From Pseudoips prasinana (lineage: Eukaryota > Arthropoda > Insecta > Lepidoptera > Nolidae): a stretch of DNA of 64,000 nt. A model generated the notes under the pieces. The model made no database searches. It was given only the letters and a program-made list of their open reading frames with translations, and was not told where the DNA came from. Below, in pieces: positions 51,044 to 61,212 of this stretch. The stretch is taken from the NCBI GenBank assembly GCA_951640165.1, contig OX621255.1:27316001-27380000 (forward strand), given 5' to 3'. Made by a program: the position numbers and the translations under genes. Numbering within the stretch: position 1 is the stretch's first letter; the number at the start of each line of letters is the position of its first letter.

Positions 51044-52331
51044 TTAGGTCTTTACCTATGAAATTGCCGTTCTGCAGTACTGGCCATTTCAAATCAAAAT
51101 AATTTTTGTTTGGCTAAGAATTCTAATTTCAAATTAATTTTATTTTAAAAACATGGATTCTTTTTTCCAAAAGTAGTCATTTCTTTATTGATTAGTGTTA
51201 CATTTTCATCGCATTTCAATCTTTTTCGTCATCATGGATACGTTAAAAATTCGAGTAATTATGGAATATGAGTACCGTCGTGGCAGCAACGCGGCACAAG
51301 CGGCACGCAACATCAACGACGTTTACGGAGCTAACACTACAAACCAACGCACCACCTGTTATTGGTTTGCTCGCTTCCGTTCTGGAAATTTCGACCTGAA
51401 AAATGAACCTCGCGGTCGTCCGAAGACTTTGGTCGACAATGACGAATTAAAGGCGGTTGTGGAAGCTGATGATACACAATCTACGGCTGAATTAGCAGCA
51501 GCTTTCGACGTTAGCGTCAAAACAATATTGGTCCATTTGCGTCAAATTGGCAAGGTAAAAAAGCTTGACAAATGGGTGCCCCACGAACTCAATGATCGCC
51601 AGCGCGAAGTACGCGTCGAGACGTGCCTTGCACTGCTCAACAGACACACAAATGAAGGAATTTTGAACCGCATTGTTACCTGCGATGAAAAATGGATTCT
51701 GTTTGATAACCGCAAGCGCTCAACAAGTTGGTTGGATCCTGGTTCAGCACCTAAACAATGCCCTAAACGAAAACTTACCCCTAGAAAAGTGATGGTCACT
51801 GTTTGGTGGTCTAGCGCCGGTGTGATTCATCACAGCTTCTTACCAAACGGGGTGAGCATTACTGCAGATGTGTACTGTGAAGAACTGAGCACAATGATGG
51901 AGAAGCTGGCGCATCTCCAACCAGCATTGGTCAATCGCTCGTCTCCGCTGCTCCTGCACGACAACGCGCGACCTCATACTGCACAGCAGACGGTCTCCAA
52001 GTTGCAAGAACTGGGGTTGGAAGCTCTCCGTCATCCGCCCTACTCACCAGACTTTGCGCCTACAGACTACTACTTTTTCCAGAATTTGGATAACTTCTTG
52101 GCGGGAAAAAAATTCAATACCCGAGAGGCAGTACAAAATGCCTTTGAAGAATTTGTTGCCTCCCGTCCAGCTGATTTCTTTAAGAAGGGCATCAATAAAC
52201 TGCCACTGCGATGGCAAAGATGCATTGATTGCATGGGTGATTACTTCGATTAATACAAATAAAAAAAATCATGAAAAAAATTCGTTTAAATTTTTTCATA
52301 CAAAACGGCAATTTCATAGGTAAAGACCTAT
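51044..52331 (+). mobile_element. Complete mariner element, copy 2 (1288 bp)
   Basis: TA target duplications are at 51042-51043 and 52332-52333. The 5' terminus is TTAGGTCTTTACC and the 3' terminus ATAGGTCTTTACC (reverse), as in copy 1. Length is identical to copy 1 and by eye only a few bases differ. Orientation is opposite, with 45.2 kb between the two elements. Confidence 0.95.
51234..52253 (+). CDS. Mariner transposase, DD34D, intact
   Basis: A 339-residue transposase, read from the ATG at 51234 (the frame is open 13 codons further up, to 51195). Compared with copy 1 only two residues differ: A164T, next to the DNRKRS block, and L274F, which turns the conserved YSPDLAP signature into YSPDFAP. 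The catalytic aspartates D151, D243 and D278 and the 34-residue spacing are intact, as are the WVPHEL signature and the N-terminal helix-turn-helix region. The L274F change lies four residues before the third catalytic aspartate and could affect activity; this is inference. It acts in the nucleus on its terminal repeats and TA targets. Confidence 0.95.
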   Translation: MDTLKIRVIMEYEYRRGSNAAQAARNINDVYGANTTNQRTTCYWFARFRSGNFDLKNEPRGRPKTLVDNDELKAVVEADDTQSTAELAAAFDVSVKTILVHLRQIGKVKKLDKWVPHELNDRQREVRVETCLALLNRHTNEGILNRIVTCDEKWILFDNRKRSTSWLDPGSAPKQCPKRKLTPRKVMVTVWWSSAGVIHHSFLPNGVSITADVYCEELSTMMEKLAHLQPALVNRSSPLLLHDNARPHTAQQTVSKLQELGLEALRHPPYSPDFAPTDYYFFQNLDNFLAGKKFNTREAVQNAFEEFVASRPADFFKKGINKLPLRWQRCIDCMGDYFD

Positions 52332-52599
52332 TATTAAATCTGTGTAATAAAATCAAACTTGTTTGCTTAACAAGTAATTTATGACTTAAATAAACACTGC
52401 GATATATCTTGGGGCAACTCAATCCTAAACTTAAATTAATTGCTAATAAAATTAGGACACGGCCACTCCAGGTTGGACGGCTTTATGCAAGAATGTTTCA
52501 GCCATCTATTGAATGTGTTTTAATTATTTAACTAAATGAACATTAATTAATAAAGCCAAAGTAGCAAAATAATTTAACTGTACATAAAAACAAATGATT
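52332..52599. other. Unassigned spacer
   Basis: No feature recognised between the mariner and the LINE remnant. Confidence 0.4.
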
Positions 52600-53109
52600 A
52601 CATTGATAACAAAAACTAAAATCTGTTTGCAATACGGTAACACAGTGAGCAACTTGAGAATATACTTTGACACATCTCTCTCTTGGGATCCTCAACTGCA
52701 GCAGACAAGTCGCAGCTTAAATACGATTGCGGAACTTTCTCTCAACCTCCACTATACCAGTACTTGGCTACACAGATTCCAGCTATCTAGACAAACTTGA
52801 TAAACTTGAGCATCTCCAAAACTTCCACATAAGATGTATATGTGGCCTTTTTGAATGTGATCATGTGTATCCGAATTTCTGCTTTACAATATTTTGTTCA
52901 ATCTTGTTAGCCCCCACGACCTTAAGGAAACATTCGAGTTCTTATGTGATTCACATTCGAGCGCCTTTAAATCATCGCAGAATCTGAAGGTAAATTTTCT
53001 CGATAAATCCTTTACATTTCAAGCAGCTCGTCTGTGGAATGCACTGTCATTACCTAGAAAATGTGCTCAGTCTAGTTTCATAAACAATTATCTCTCTTTT
53101 TTGGCGTAA
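52600..53109 (+). pseudogene. CR1/Jockey-like ORF2 C-terminus, degenerate
   Basis: Frames shift at least twice. Legible blocks in order: NLRIYFDTSLSWDPQL (about 52641), LDKLEHLQNFHIRCICGLFE then CDHV (about 52790), ETFEFLCDSHSSAFKSSQNL (about 52925) and FTFQAARLWNALSL (about 53008), ending FLA and a stop. They correspond one to one with blocks of the open frame at 45641-46516. A 3' part with ataaagtttt (near 53291) may be its tail. Confidence 0.8.
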
Positions 53110-53768
53110 TTAATTTGGCGTACATTTATTTATATATTTTACATTTACTTGTAAATTTATGTATTTTATTTTATATATTTGGATATATTTTAAAATATGT
53201 TTAATCTACATTAAACGCATTCCTACAATTTACCTAGTTAACGGTATTTTACCAGCATTCATCCAGGCCATCCAACGGTTGTCTGGAAAATAAAGTTTTT
53301 ATGCGATAAGTTTGCCAATTGTATATAAATTTAAACTATATCTCAACATATATTTTTTTACTATATTGTGAAGGTCATTAAAGATATATGTCTGCAAAAA
53401 ATATATTGTTATTCGATTCAAATATATTATTATGACCCCAAACGATAACTATTGTTTATTGTGACTATTAACAATTAATGGCTGTTATTGTTCTCAGACT
53501 TACAATGAGCCATTGTTGAAATATGGAATCAAAGCTCTATTCATTATTTTGGAGAAACGTTCGCTAATCTAAGAGTTAGATTTTATCTAATACTTGGCGA
53601 TTTATTGTATTATGTTACTAGTAAGTTAAATCGCTGTTAATTGATTTTTTACTGACCGTACTTTTTATAGCACTAAAGTGACAAACGGCTATATAGCACT
53701 TGGTGGTAAATGGTTGCCTTAGAAGGCAAACATGGCAACCCACGTGATTAGTCACGCCTTGTTGACCG
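53110..53768. other. Unassigned AT-rich stretch
   Basis: The first 180 bases may be the 3' untranslated region of the LINE remnant (ggttgtctggaaaataaag at about 53278). The rest has no recognised feature. Confidence 0.4.
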
Positions 53769-53836
53769 TCAAGGACGGACGACAAGGAAGTGACAGTGAA
53801 GCAAGCGACTGTCACTCGCTTGTCGTCCGTCCTTGA
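53769..53836. repeat. 27-pair two-part hairpin
   Basis: Outer arms 53769-53786 (tcaaggacggacgacaag) and 53819-53836 pair exactly. After a 2x2 internal loop, inner arms 53789-53797 (agtgacagt) and 53808-53816 pair exactly around a 10-base loop. Confidence 0.95.
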
Positions 53837-54251
53837 GCTCTAAAGACCGTCCACAGATTCAGGATGACAACAGTAATATAATTATTTTTTTGCAAGGTGA
53901 GATACATGCCCAATGGAAATACTTATAAATTAATAAAAACAGTGGTCACGTGTTGGGTTTCCAAAGCTAAAAATAAAGAATATGGTACAGTTAATATAAA
54001 ACTTGGGACGAAAAGTCAAACGGCCAAAGTTTTCTTGAGCAGATCTAATCCAACAACATCTAGTCATCCGTTATCAAATCTCTGAGTTTCATAAAAAAGG
54101 TTCAGCTATCGGTCCTGGCCGGCGCCATGTTTGAGGCTAACTGGTAAGCATAAGCAACCCTGCCACTGGTGCTATCACGACTATAGTAAAACAAGCCAAA
54201 GTAACACACTGCCATCAGATTGCAAATTAATGAGAGCCTGTACTATTTATA
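53837..54251. other. Unassigned stretch
   Basis: A 62-codon open frame at 53897-54085 shows no domain. No repeat recognised. Confidence 0.4.
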
Positions 54252-54457
54252 TATTTTTTTAAAGGTAACGCCGGCATTATGTAATCTAATTCCTGTGTGG
54301 CGGGGTACTTTACAAACATATAATAGATGGACACAAATTACATCCACACTCAGAACAAATATTTATGGGTCACACAAATAGTTGTCCAGCGCGGAAATCC
54401 AACCCGGGGCACGAAGCGGCGAGGCGACTGTCTTAGCCGCTGTGCAACACGTGCAAC
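54252..54457 (-). mobile_element. SINE-B, full copy
   Basis: Plus-strand view: tail ggtaacgccggcattatgta, body acaaattacatccacactca, degraded B-box region gcggaaatccaacccggggc, head cttagccgctgtgcaacacg. Confidence 0.85.
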
Positions 54458-54475
54458 CAAACAACTGATAAACAT

Positions 54476-54625
54476 ACTTATATATTTTACAAATACATAG
54501 ATAAATGACACCCAGATACAGTACAACGTATCGTGTTTATCAAACATAGATTTATCCTGGTTGGGGTTCGAATTCACAACTTCTGGTTTAACAGTCAGCG
54601 TCACTAGCCCCTAGACCAAACAACT
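54476..54625 (-). mobile_element. SINE-F, copy 2
   Basis: Plus-strand view: tagataaatgacacccagat, aacatagatttatcctggtt, ggggttcgaattcacaactt, ctagcccctagaccaaac. Confidence 0.75.
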
Positions 54626-54659
54626 GATAGACATACTTATATATTTTTTATATATTTTA

Positions 54660-54971
54660 CTAGCTGTGCCTGCGACTTCGTCCGCGTGTTAATTAGTTTA
54701 TTTAGTTTTTTAGTAAAATAAAATACTTTTTCTAAAATAAAAGTAACCTAAGTTACGCCTTATTACATCAGCTACCTACCAATAAAAGTCCCGTCAAAAT
54801 CGGTCCAGCCATTTCAGAGATTAGCCGGAACAAACAGACAGACAGACAGACAAAAATTGTAAAAAATGTTATTTCGGTGTATGTACCGTATATATATTCA
54901 TATTTATGTAGTAAAAACCGGCTATTTCAATATTACAAACAGACACTCCAATTTTATTTATTTGTATAGAT
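54660..54971 (-). mobile_element. Helitron H2 between two SINE-F copies
   Basis: Minus-strand 3' end CTAG at 54663-54660, preceded by ggcacag. Body includes ttcgtccgcgtgttaattag, cggtccagccatttcagaga and ttacaaacagacactccaat (plus view). The 5' end is near atctatacaaataaataaaa on the minus strand. Confidence 0.85.
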
Positions 54972-54972
54972 G

Positions 54973-55112
54973 TATAGATAAATACATAGATTAATGATAC
55001 CCAGATTCAGTACAAGGAATCGTGTTCATCAAACAAAGATTTATCCTGATTGGGAATCGAATTCTCAACTTCCGGTTTAACAGTCACCGTCACTAACCAC
55101 TAGATCAACAGG
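54973..55112 (-). mobile_element. SINE-F, copy 3
   Basis: Plus-strand view: gattaatgatacccagattc, aacaaagatttatcctgatt, gggaatcgaattctcaactt, aaccactagatcaacaggcc. The 54476 and 54973 copies seem to be a tandem pair separated by the Helitron. Confidence 0.75.
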
Positions 55113-55439
55113 CCAGTCAATATCGGTACTGGATCGTTCTTGCATAATCCCATCCACGTAATAACCACTGTAAGTTTTAGTCTTAAGTAAATAATGTCCG
55201 GGGGGGTATTTAAAGTAATTTGTTGAGGCATTAAACCGGCATCGCTTTTATTGTGATGTCGGTTTCTTTATAGGTGTGGATACAAAGGCCGTAAAAAGGT
55301 TATGATTTTTTAGGTGAATGGGTCTTTCATGTTTTTATTGGACGGTATTATTATTAGGCGATGATTCTTGAATACAAAAAAGCTACTTTAAGGAAACGAA
55401 ATGAAAAGTGAGAGTGAAAGAAGTAGGAGCTTTATTGAA
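55113..55439. other. Unassigned stretch
   Basis: Contains a G run (ccgggggggta near 55199). No feature recognised. Confidence 0.4.
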
Positions 55440-55845
55440 ATGAACGTAATACATAGACTCACGCGTGTTTCTCAGAGGGGTAGGCAGAGACAACGGATTT
55501 CCATTTGTCACGATCTTTGCACACCTCTTTTGCCTCGATTATTGTCATTATATTCTTCATACTTCATAGGGTATTTCTGACCTGCCCTTTCTTGAGAACG
55601 TCTTCGATTTGGTCAGAGAATGTTCGACGAGGTATTCCCCTTCCGGTTGTCCGATTCCCACAGGCCAGGTATACTTCTTTTGTCAATCTTCTTTCATGCA
55701 TCCTATCTAAATGGCCAAACCATCTCAGCATACCTAAAAACGAACGTAATAATAGTCTCCATAAGTATTCAATACCATCACTTTGAACTGCCTCCATAAA
55801 CTTATATACAAGCCATACGGGTGAATGAATGAAATGGACTACCAC
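55440..55845 (-). pseudogene. LINE ORF2 C-terminus (LRWFGHLDRM type)
   Basis: The frame 55564-55845 on the minus strand includes YLWRLLLRSFLGMLRWFGHL then DRMHERRLTKEVYLACGNR and GRGIPRRTFSDQIEDVLKKG. After a frameshift near 55565, the C-terminus continues as IMTIIEAKEVCKDRDKWKSV then VSAYPSEKHA and a stop. This block is typical of the C-terminus of many insect non-LTR 'endonuclease-reverse transcriptase' proteins. The last part is homologous to 35121-35224 and 48215-48318. Confidence 0.8.
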
Positions 55846-56644
55846 AGGCTTGCCTAGGGCTCAACATTTTCCGCCTTATTTAATGAGATCTCACGTTCAA
55901 TTCAGAGATAAGAGTAAAAAGAATAATTGGAATATTTCAACAAGGATAATTATAATATCATTACGTTGTATGATTAATTGACTCTACAAAGAATCTTGTT
56001 ACAATCTTATGCTTAGGAAACTAGGAGGCTATTAACAACAACATATAATATGGGAGCCACAGAAAAGTTTTTAGTGGCTGCCCAGAGTCAGGAAGACGAC
56101 TTATAAAGAGCCTCGTAGTCCTCTAACTAAGTTAGATCGGACACAAGCCACTGGTCTTGTGTCCGATCTATCTTAATTTAAAACTGAACTAATACCAGAA
56201 ATTGAACTGTATCTTCTAAGTAAATAAACTATTTGAACAAAGTTATCTATATTTGTTTCTCCAATCTATGTTTGTTACTTAATTACACTAAAATTTGAAT
56301 GAAATTGGGTAGGTACACAGATAGTTTATAATCTGAAATCAAAGAAGAATCTTTTTACTTTCATTTCGGAAAAATGTAAGATTAGAAGTATTATTTAAAA
56401 AAATGCGCCAGTGACATGACTATGCCATGGAAAGTCTCCACTGCTTTACTGGGGTAGGACTATGACTTGACTGTGACGTACGTGACGGACATGACTGATT
56501 GACTTTGAAATACCTATAAATATTGCAACTGAAGACGAGGCGGTATGGTCCCAGATCTTAGCCTGCCCAAAGAGGGCGAAAAAAAAATGACTATGCCATG
56601 GACTAATCTGGTAGTGTTTAATTACCTAAGATCGTGAGGTCGAT
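55846..56644. other. Unassigned stretch with a hairpin
   Basis: Apart from the hairpin at 56133-56170, no gene or repeat is recognised. Confidence 0.4.
56133..56170. repeat. 15-bp perfect hairpin with 8-base loop
   Basis: Bases 56133-56147 (tagatcggacacaag) pair with 56156-56170; loop ccactggt. Confidence 0.95.
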
Positions 56645-56815
56645 CCTCACTCAGGACAAATCATTATAAGATAAGCACGATTATTTCTGTGTATGGGTGT
56701 GATTTATCTAATAATTATGAATTTAGAAAATAAATGTATGTTTATCACTTGTCTGGTTGCCATAGAACAGGCTCTGTCTAGTTTGGGATCAGTTGGCAGT
56801 ATGTTACTAGTTAGT
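56645..56815 (+). mobile_element. SINE-F/D-like fragment
   Basis: A B-box-like aggtcgatcctcactcagga is followed by tgtgtatgggtgtgatttat, ttgtctggttgccatagaac and ctagtttgggatcagttggc. The start of the tRNA head is missing. Confidence 0.55.
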
Positions 56816-57279
56816 ACATTAATTCATTTATTGCTGTTTGATAACTCACACATGTATGTGTTCAATTTGTTTCAGGTATACTAAAGTCTACGCTGACGCC
56901 CGTCGCTGACAGAAACCTGTACCCTATAATAAAAATGCTAGTTTACTTTCAAATAAACTAATAAAAAATCTGTATTAGTTTAAAACTGAACCTAAGAATT
57001 TATGCTTAAATCGTTTTCTATAAAAATAATGTTGTGACTTTAAAAGCGCTTTAAAGGGTCTATGTCAATAAATACTATGCGTTTCTTTTTTCAAAATAAG
57101 AAAATAATAAGAGGTGAAATTCTTATTACAGTCCCGCAAACTTTTCTGACTAAAAATAATATGCACATTGTAACGTAAATGTTACTTCACTAAAAAGCAA
57201 ACAAATACTGTCATTACTAATCTTTATAACATCTTTATATTTTTATACAATAATTATGATCATTTACATAAAATGTATG
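56816..57279. other. Unassigned stretch
   Basis: Near 57030-57065 tttaaaagcgctttaaaggg resembles a piece of repeat E. Nothing else recognised. Confidence 0.35.
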
Positions 57280-57844
57280 CTAAGTGTTCTCTAACGGAGA
57301 TGCTCCAGGTATTATTATGTGACCGGAATGGTTTAATTCAGAAGTCATTTCATCATCATCATTATCGCAATCACTGCTTTCACTTTCACTATCACTACCA
57401 TGAATGATGAAAGGCTCGTCTAAGTATCCATCCCTTTTTCGATACACATTTTCAATATTTTTGTACATTATTGCAATGCTTTTGCCATTCATTGACTATT
57501 ATTTTATCAAAAGCTTCTGCAATGAATGATAGGATTCCAGAATTCTATCTACCATGCTCTTTTTCTTTCACAAGTTTTCTTACACATCACTCCCAGACAC
57601 CTACAAAGGAAACAGCAAAAATGAAATAAATAATGAATATTTTAAAATATGTATTTTAATTTAAAGAGCGAGGGGGAATTTCGTATTTTTTCAGAAGCTG
57701 ACGACACTAACCTGTAGCAGCAGCTACGCATTCATACAACTTATTGAAGGGTATAATTGGTGCCTGAAGGCGTTATTCTTCCTTCATATAATTCAATACT
57801 TGTAATATAACGTTCCCCGCATCAATTTTTAAAGCTTTCGGCAT
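57280..57844 (-). pseudogene. Intron-containing transposase-like gene, catalytic core deleted
   Basis: Exon 1 (57844-57712) starts MPKALKIDAGNVILQVLNYM and after one stop continues LQAPIIPFNKLYECVAAATG. A GT-AG intron (57711-57601, 111 bp) separates it from exon 2. Splicing restores the frame as TGVWE, stop, CVRKLVKEKEHG, which fits a helix-turn-helix of the kind found in arthropod IS630/Tc1-like DDE proteins. Then sequence jumps to FDKIIVNEWQKHCNNVQKY and, after a frameshift, IENVYRKRDGYLDEPFIIHG followed by an acidic serine-rich end (SDSESESSDCDNDDDE), typical of the C-terminus of the same proteins. The whole catalytic middle is missing. Family assignment is from memory of such proteins, not from a search. 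Confidence 0.6.
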
Positions 57845-58984
57845 TTTTCACAATTAAAAACCACAAAGAGAAAAATAAATACGCGCAACAAACAATCAAT
57901 GGCAGGAATGTCATGGATTGACATTTCAAACTGGCGTCATTAGTTCTACTTTTGGCCACCGGGCCAGATAAGTTTGTAGCACAGTATTTACCAATTTTGA
58001 AAAAAGAACACGCTTTCTCGTCAAATAGACAACTCGAATTGTTTAAAATTAGAACCGCTGTCTTATTGTGCCGTGGTTTTAAAATCAATACAAGCTTTAA
58101 AATTAAAACAACCGTCTTATTACGTCGGGGCTTGAAAAAATTACTCCATTTTCTTAGTATATCCTCAAAACTATATGCAAACTACGTATTTTACATGGAG
58201 TTAAGTGTCTTTCCATAAAATTTTCAATTTGCACTGGCATTATCGACGCCATTTCTATTTTATATCGCAGCTTAAATAGCTTCTCTAAAATATAGTGCCA
58301 CGCCATATTTTGAAGCTGGATTTTCAATATTAGAGCCATATGAATGTTACATATTTTGAGTCTTTTAACAGCATTTGGTGCCTGGTTTTGACATTTATTG
58401 GGTAGGGGAAAAAGTGGACTGTTTTATTTTATAATGTGGACGTATTTTATTAAGGGTCAATTTGAATTTATTTATTGATTTCATTTTCGTTTTACATAGG
58501 TATTTTAGATAATAATACAGTACCAAACATGAACCCTGTAAGAGCACTGCAACACTGCAATATACTTACAAATAAATGCAATATAATTACAAATAATATA
58601 TAATTAAAATGAATACAATAAAACAGCGTTGTGAATATCTGTAAAGTGTGCTTTTTATGTTTTTTTCTTTATTTAATTGGCAGCGATGTAATAATATTAT
58701 AAAAAAAAAAATTATATGAAGGTTTTTCTCGTAATAAGTGGTCACTCGGTGACCAAACATTAAGAGATGATTCCCATACAAAAGTGCTACCCCATAATTT
58801 AATGGGAAAGAGGATTGTCAACGATCGTATATATGCGAACGACACTGTTCAGTATGAAATTATTGTGTGTCACTGTTAACCAGGTTTTCAGGAGTAGCAG
58901 TGGTGCGCAAGAGGGACGAACTAGTCCCTAATGTATACAAGCTGTATTAAACTTCTACAGCTGAGCAGATACTTTGCCTTTGTA
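57845..58984. other. Unassigned AT-rich stretch
   Basis: The first bases may be the 5' leader of the transposase-like gene. A short repeat of attaaaac/aaattagaacc near 58045-58125 (ccgctgtcttattgtgccgt and accgtcttattacgtcgggg) suggests a small local duplication. No gene recognised. Confidence 0.4.
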
Positions 58985-59160
58985 TGTGTGTTCTACTTCA
59001 TATGCGCTGTGTTTGGAAGCAATATTCCGTATGAGGCTTACGACCTTCCTCCTGCTTTTAGCCTCCTTCCTATGAGTGTTCTGCTTCATATGCACTGTGT
59101 TTGGAAGAAATGTTCCGGATGAGGCCTACGACCTGCCTACCACCGCGCTTTTAGCCACTT
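58985..59160 (+). repeat. 88-bp tandem duplication
   Basis: Units start near 58991 and 59079 (ttct(a/g)cttcatatgc). Both carry ctgtgtttggaag, tatgaggcttacgacct or gatgaggcctacgacct and cttttagcc. Each can encode a related peptide (FICAVFGSNIPYEAYDLP / FICTVFGRNVPDEAYDLP), so the origin may be coding, but no longer frame exists. Confidence 0.8.
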
Positions 59161-59393
59161 ACAGGGTCTTCATTACTGCATCTTATACTGTACCATTTAG
59201 TTTCCAAGAAACCTCTTTTTACCTATGCTGAAGCTGGGTGATAGAATAAGGTGTCTGTTATGGTTTTCTTAACAAGCGATTTGCGATCTAATTTAACGTA
59301 ATTCCATCTGAAAAAAAGTGAATACATTTTTGCAGAGTAAGTCCGACCAGTAAGTATTAGAGTTACCTGTAACATAGGTGATACGGTGGCTTC

Positions 59394-59459
59394 ACATCAT
59401 CAGCTTAATATTGTCCACTGCTGGACATAGGCTTCCTCCAAAGGTTGCCATTTCGAGGG
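59394..59459 (-). mobile_element. RTE 3' tip, diverged
   Basis: Plus-strand view: cacatcatcagcttaatatt, gtccactgctggacataggc, ttcctccaaaggttgcc. Confidence 0.6.
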
Positions 59460-59504
59460 GTTTGCCATGGTGACCGCGCTTAGCATGCGAGTTGGCGACC
59501 CCAG

Positions 59505-59660
59505 TTAAGTAAGTAAGTAACTCTTTATTGTACACCAAAAAATAATACATATAAAGAACTTTGAGCATGTTAAGATTGTACAAATGGCGGCCTTATCGCT
59601 AAGTGCGATCTCTTCCAGGCAACCGCTGAATGGACCAGGAGTAAAGAAAAGGCATTTGGG
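59505..59660 (-). mobile_element. LINE 3' untranslated tail
   Basis: Plus-strand view: a GTAA repeat (agtaagtaagtaa), ctctttattgtacaccaaaa and ggcggccttatcgctaagtg, cgatctcttccaggcaaccg. It matches the tail of the LINE at 45281-46516 and the plus-strand tail at 45090-45280. Confidence 0.7.
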
Positions 59661-59694
59661 TATTTTTTGGCATACTTAGCAGAAAGATTTTTTT

Positions 59695-59830
59695 TTTAGT
59701 TAGGTGGTAGCTAGTACACAGGAGGCACTGCCTGACTATCTGTTGTGTCTCTTAGTCGCCTTTTACGACACCTACGGGATGGTATGGGGTGGCACTTATA
59801 TTCTTTTCAGGCCGGAAACCACAAGACTTA
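59695..59830 (-). repeat. gtaaaaggcgac-core repeat, reverse copy
   Basis: gtggtagctagtacacagga and gtcgccttttacgacaccta, ggtatggggtggcacttata; related to 27632-27800, 16701-16830 and 63770-63890. Confidence 0.6.
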
Positions 59831-59841
59831 CCCGGTAGTTT

Positions 59842-59926
59842 TATCATCATCATCATATCAGCCGAAAGACGTCCACTGCTGGACAAAGGCCTCCCCCAAA
59901 GATCTCCACAATTCCCGGTCTTGCGC
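59842..59926 (-). mobile_element. RTE 3' tail, reverse
   Basis: Plus-strand view: atcatcatcatcatatcagc, cgaaagacgtccactgctgg, acaattcccggtcttgcgcc. Confidence 0.85.
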
Positions 59927-60461
59927 CGGTAGTTTACTATCAGTTAAATTGGATACTTGTATTCTAAATTACGTGTTTACAAGAATGTATTAAATAGACT
60001 AAATGAAATACTATTTGCTTGAACAAAATTTACTTTTTCAAATAAATATAAATTACTTATCCAAACTCCCTATTTGTTTTACTAATAACAAAAGTGAGTT
60101 GTAACGTTTTTATTATACCTGACATTTTCATAATCCCCACACAAAATAAATCACAAAAATATACACAGTAAATCACAAAACTCCTGCGTGTGACACAAAT
60201 TTGAATCCTAAATAAACAAAGTTTTAAAAAGGTTATCTAACTTTTTTATCATATTTAACATCAATGTACCCACTGGGATTTGTCTGTGGTTCACTAATAG
60301 AATTTATTTTTGTGTAGTAAACGAAATAAGGTAACAATATTTGCGTATTTTATTGAGTAGGTACGGAGTTATAGAAATATTTTATTTATTTATTAACTTA
60401 TATTAGAAATATCAACCGTAGTTACCAATGTACTAATATAATATGTTACCAATTGTAAGAC
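59927..60461. other. Unassigned AT-rich stretch
   Basis: No feature recognised. Confidence 0.4.
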
Positions 60462-60505
60462 CCATATTTCTGCAAATAAAATAATTTGAATTTGAATTTG
60501 AATAT
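60462..60505 (+). repeat. LINE-type tail with GAATTT repeat
   Basis: ctgcaaataaaataatttga then atttgaatttgaatat. It has a poly(A)-signal-like aataaa followed by a simple repeat, as at many LINE 3' ends. Confidence 0.5.
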
Positions 60506-60584
60506 GTATTACATAAGAAAATAAAATACCAACTAATTAGACCAATTACTATTATCCAGTTATTACAATGAACAGGCTAGGTAT

Positions 60585-60800
60585 CAATAGGGGAGGGCAA
60601 TTCAGAGCCCTCCCAGGGTACGTGACGCATCTGGGACATGGTGCAAAAGGGGGGCACCGGAGCAGCATACCCACGTTCCCGGAGCTTCCCCCATCAGGCG
60701 CCAAGAGAAGTCCACGACAGATTAGGTTTAGTCGGTGCAAGTCCGACATACCCACCCGCAGACACTTTTTGCGGGTGGCATGATAGGCCTTTGCTTAATA
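60585..60800 (+). mobile_element. R1-type 3' tail, third copy
   Basis: cagagccctcccagggtacg, aaggggggcaccggagcagc, ggtgcaagtccgacataccc and the hairpin part cccgcagacactttttgcggg, ending in a poly(A)-rich run at 60799-60808. Confidence 0.7.
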
Positions 60801-61212
60801 AAAAAAAGGCTAGGTATCAAAGAATGAATAGTTTATATGACATTAAATATGGAAATAGATTAATGATATTATAATATTACTTATTTATTTTCCGATCGCC
60901 CACTTACCACAAGCGACATGGGAATCAACAAGCAATAATCATATCGAACTTCTATAGTTAACTTAAAACATTTAAAGTTTTGTTGTTTTGTTGAATTTGA
61001 AGGAGAATTATTGATTGACAGGCAGACAGAGACGTAGACACATGGACCAGAAGAAGTAAGAAGTGAAAATGTAGAGCATAAAAAGAAGTCCATGCGAAGG
61101 CTTACGACAGAGAAGCCTGGAAACTGCTACACCGACAAGTGCACAGAAATTAAGTTAAAGAGATGATAACAAAATGCTTCTTAGGCCTTTATATCAAAAT
61201 TATATATAAACT
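60801..61212. other. Unassigned stretch
   Basis: No feature recognised; tgctacaccgacaagtgcac near 61127 is suggestive of a LINE piece only. Confidence 0.35.

Noticed and set aside
56401..56600. Possible regulatory cluster near repeated tgactatgccatgga strings
   Set aside because: Only two short matches (about 56417 and 56588), with no known motif or neighbouring gene.
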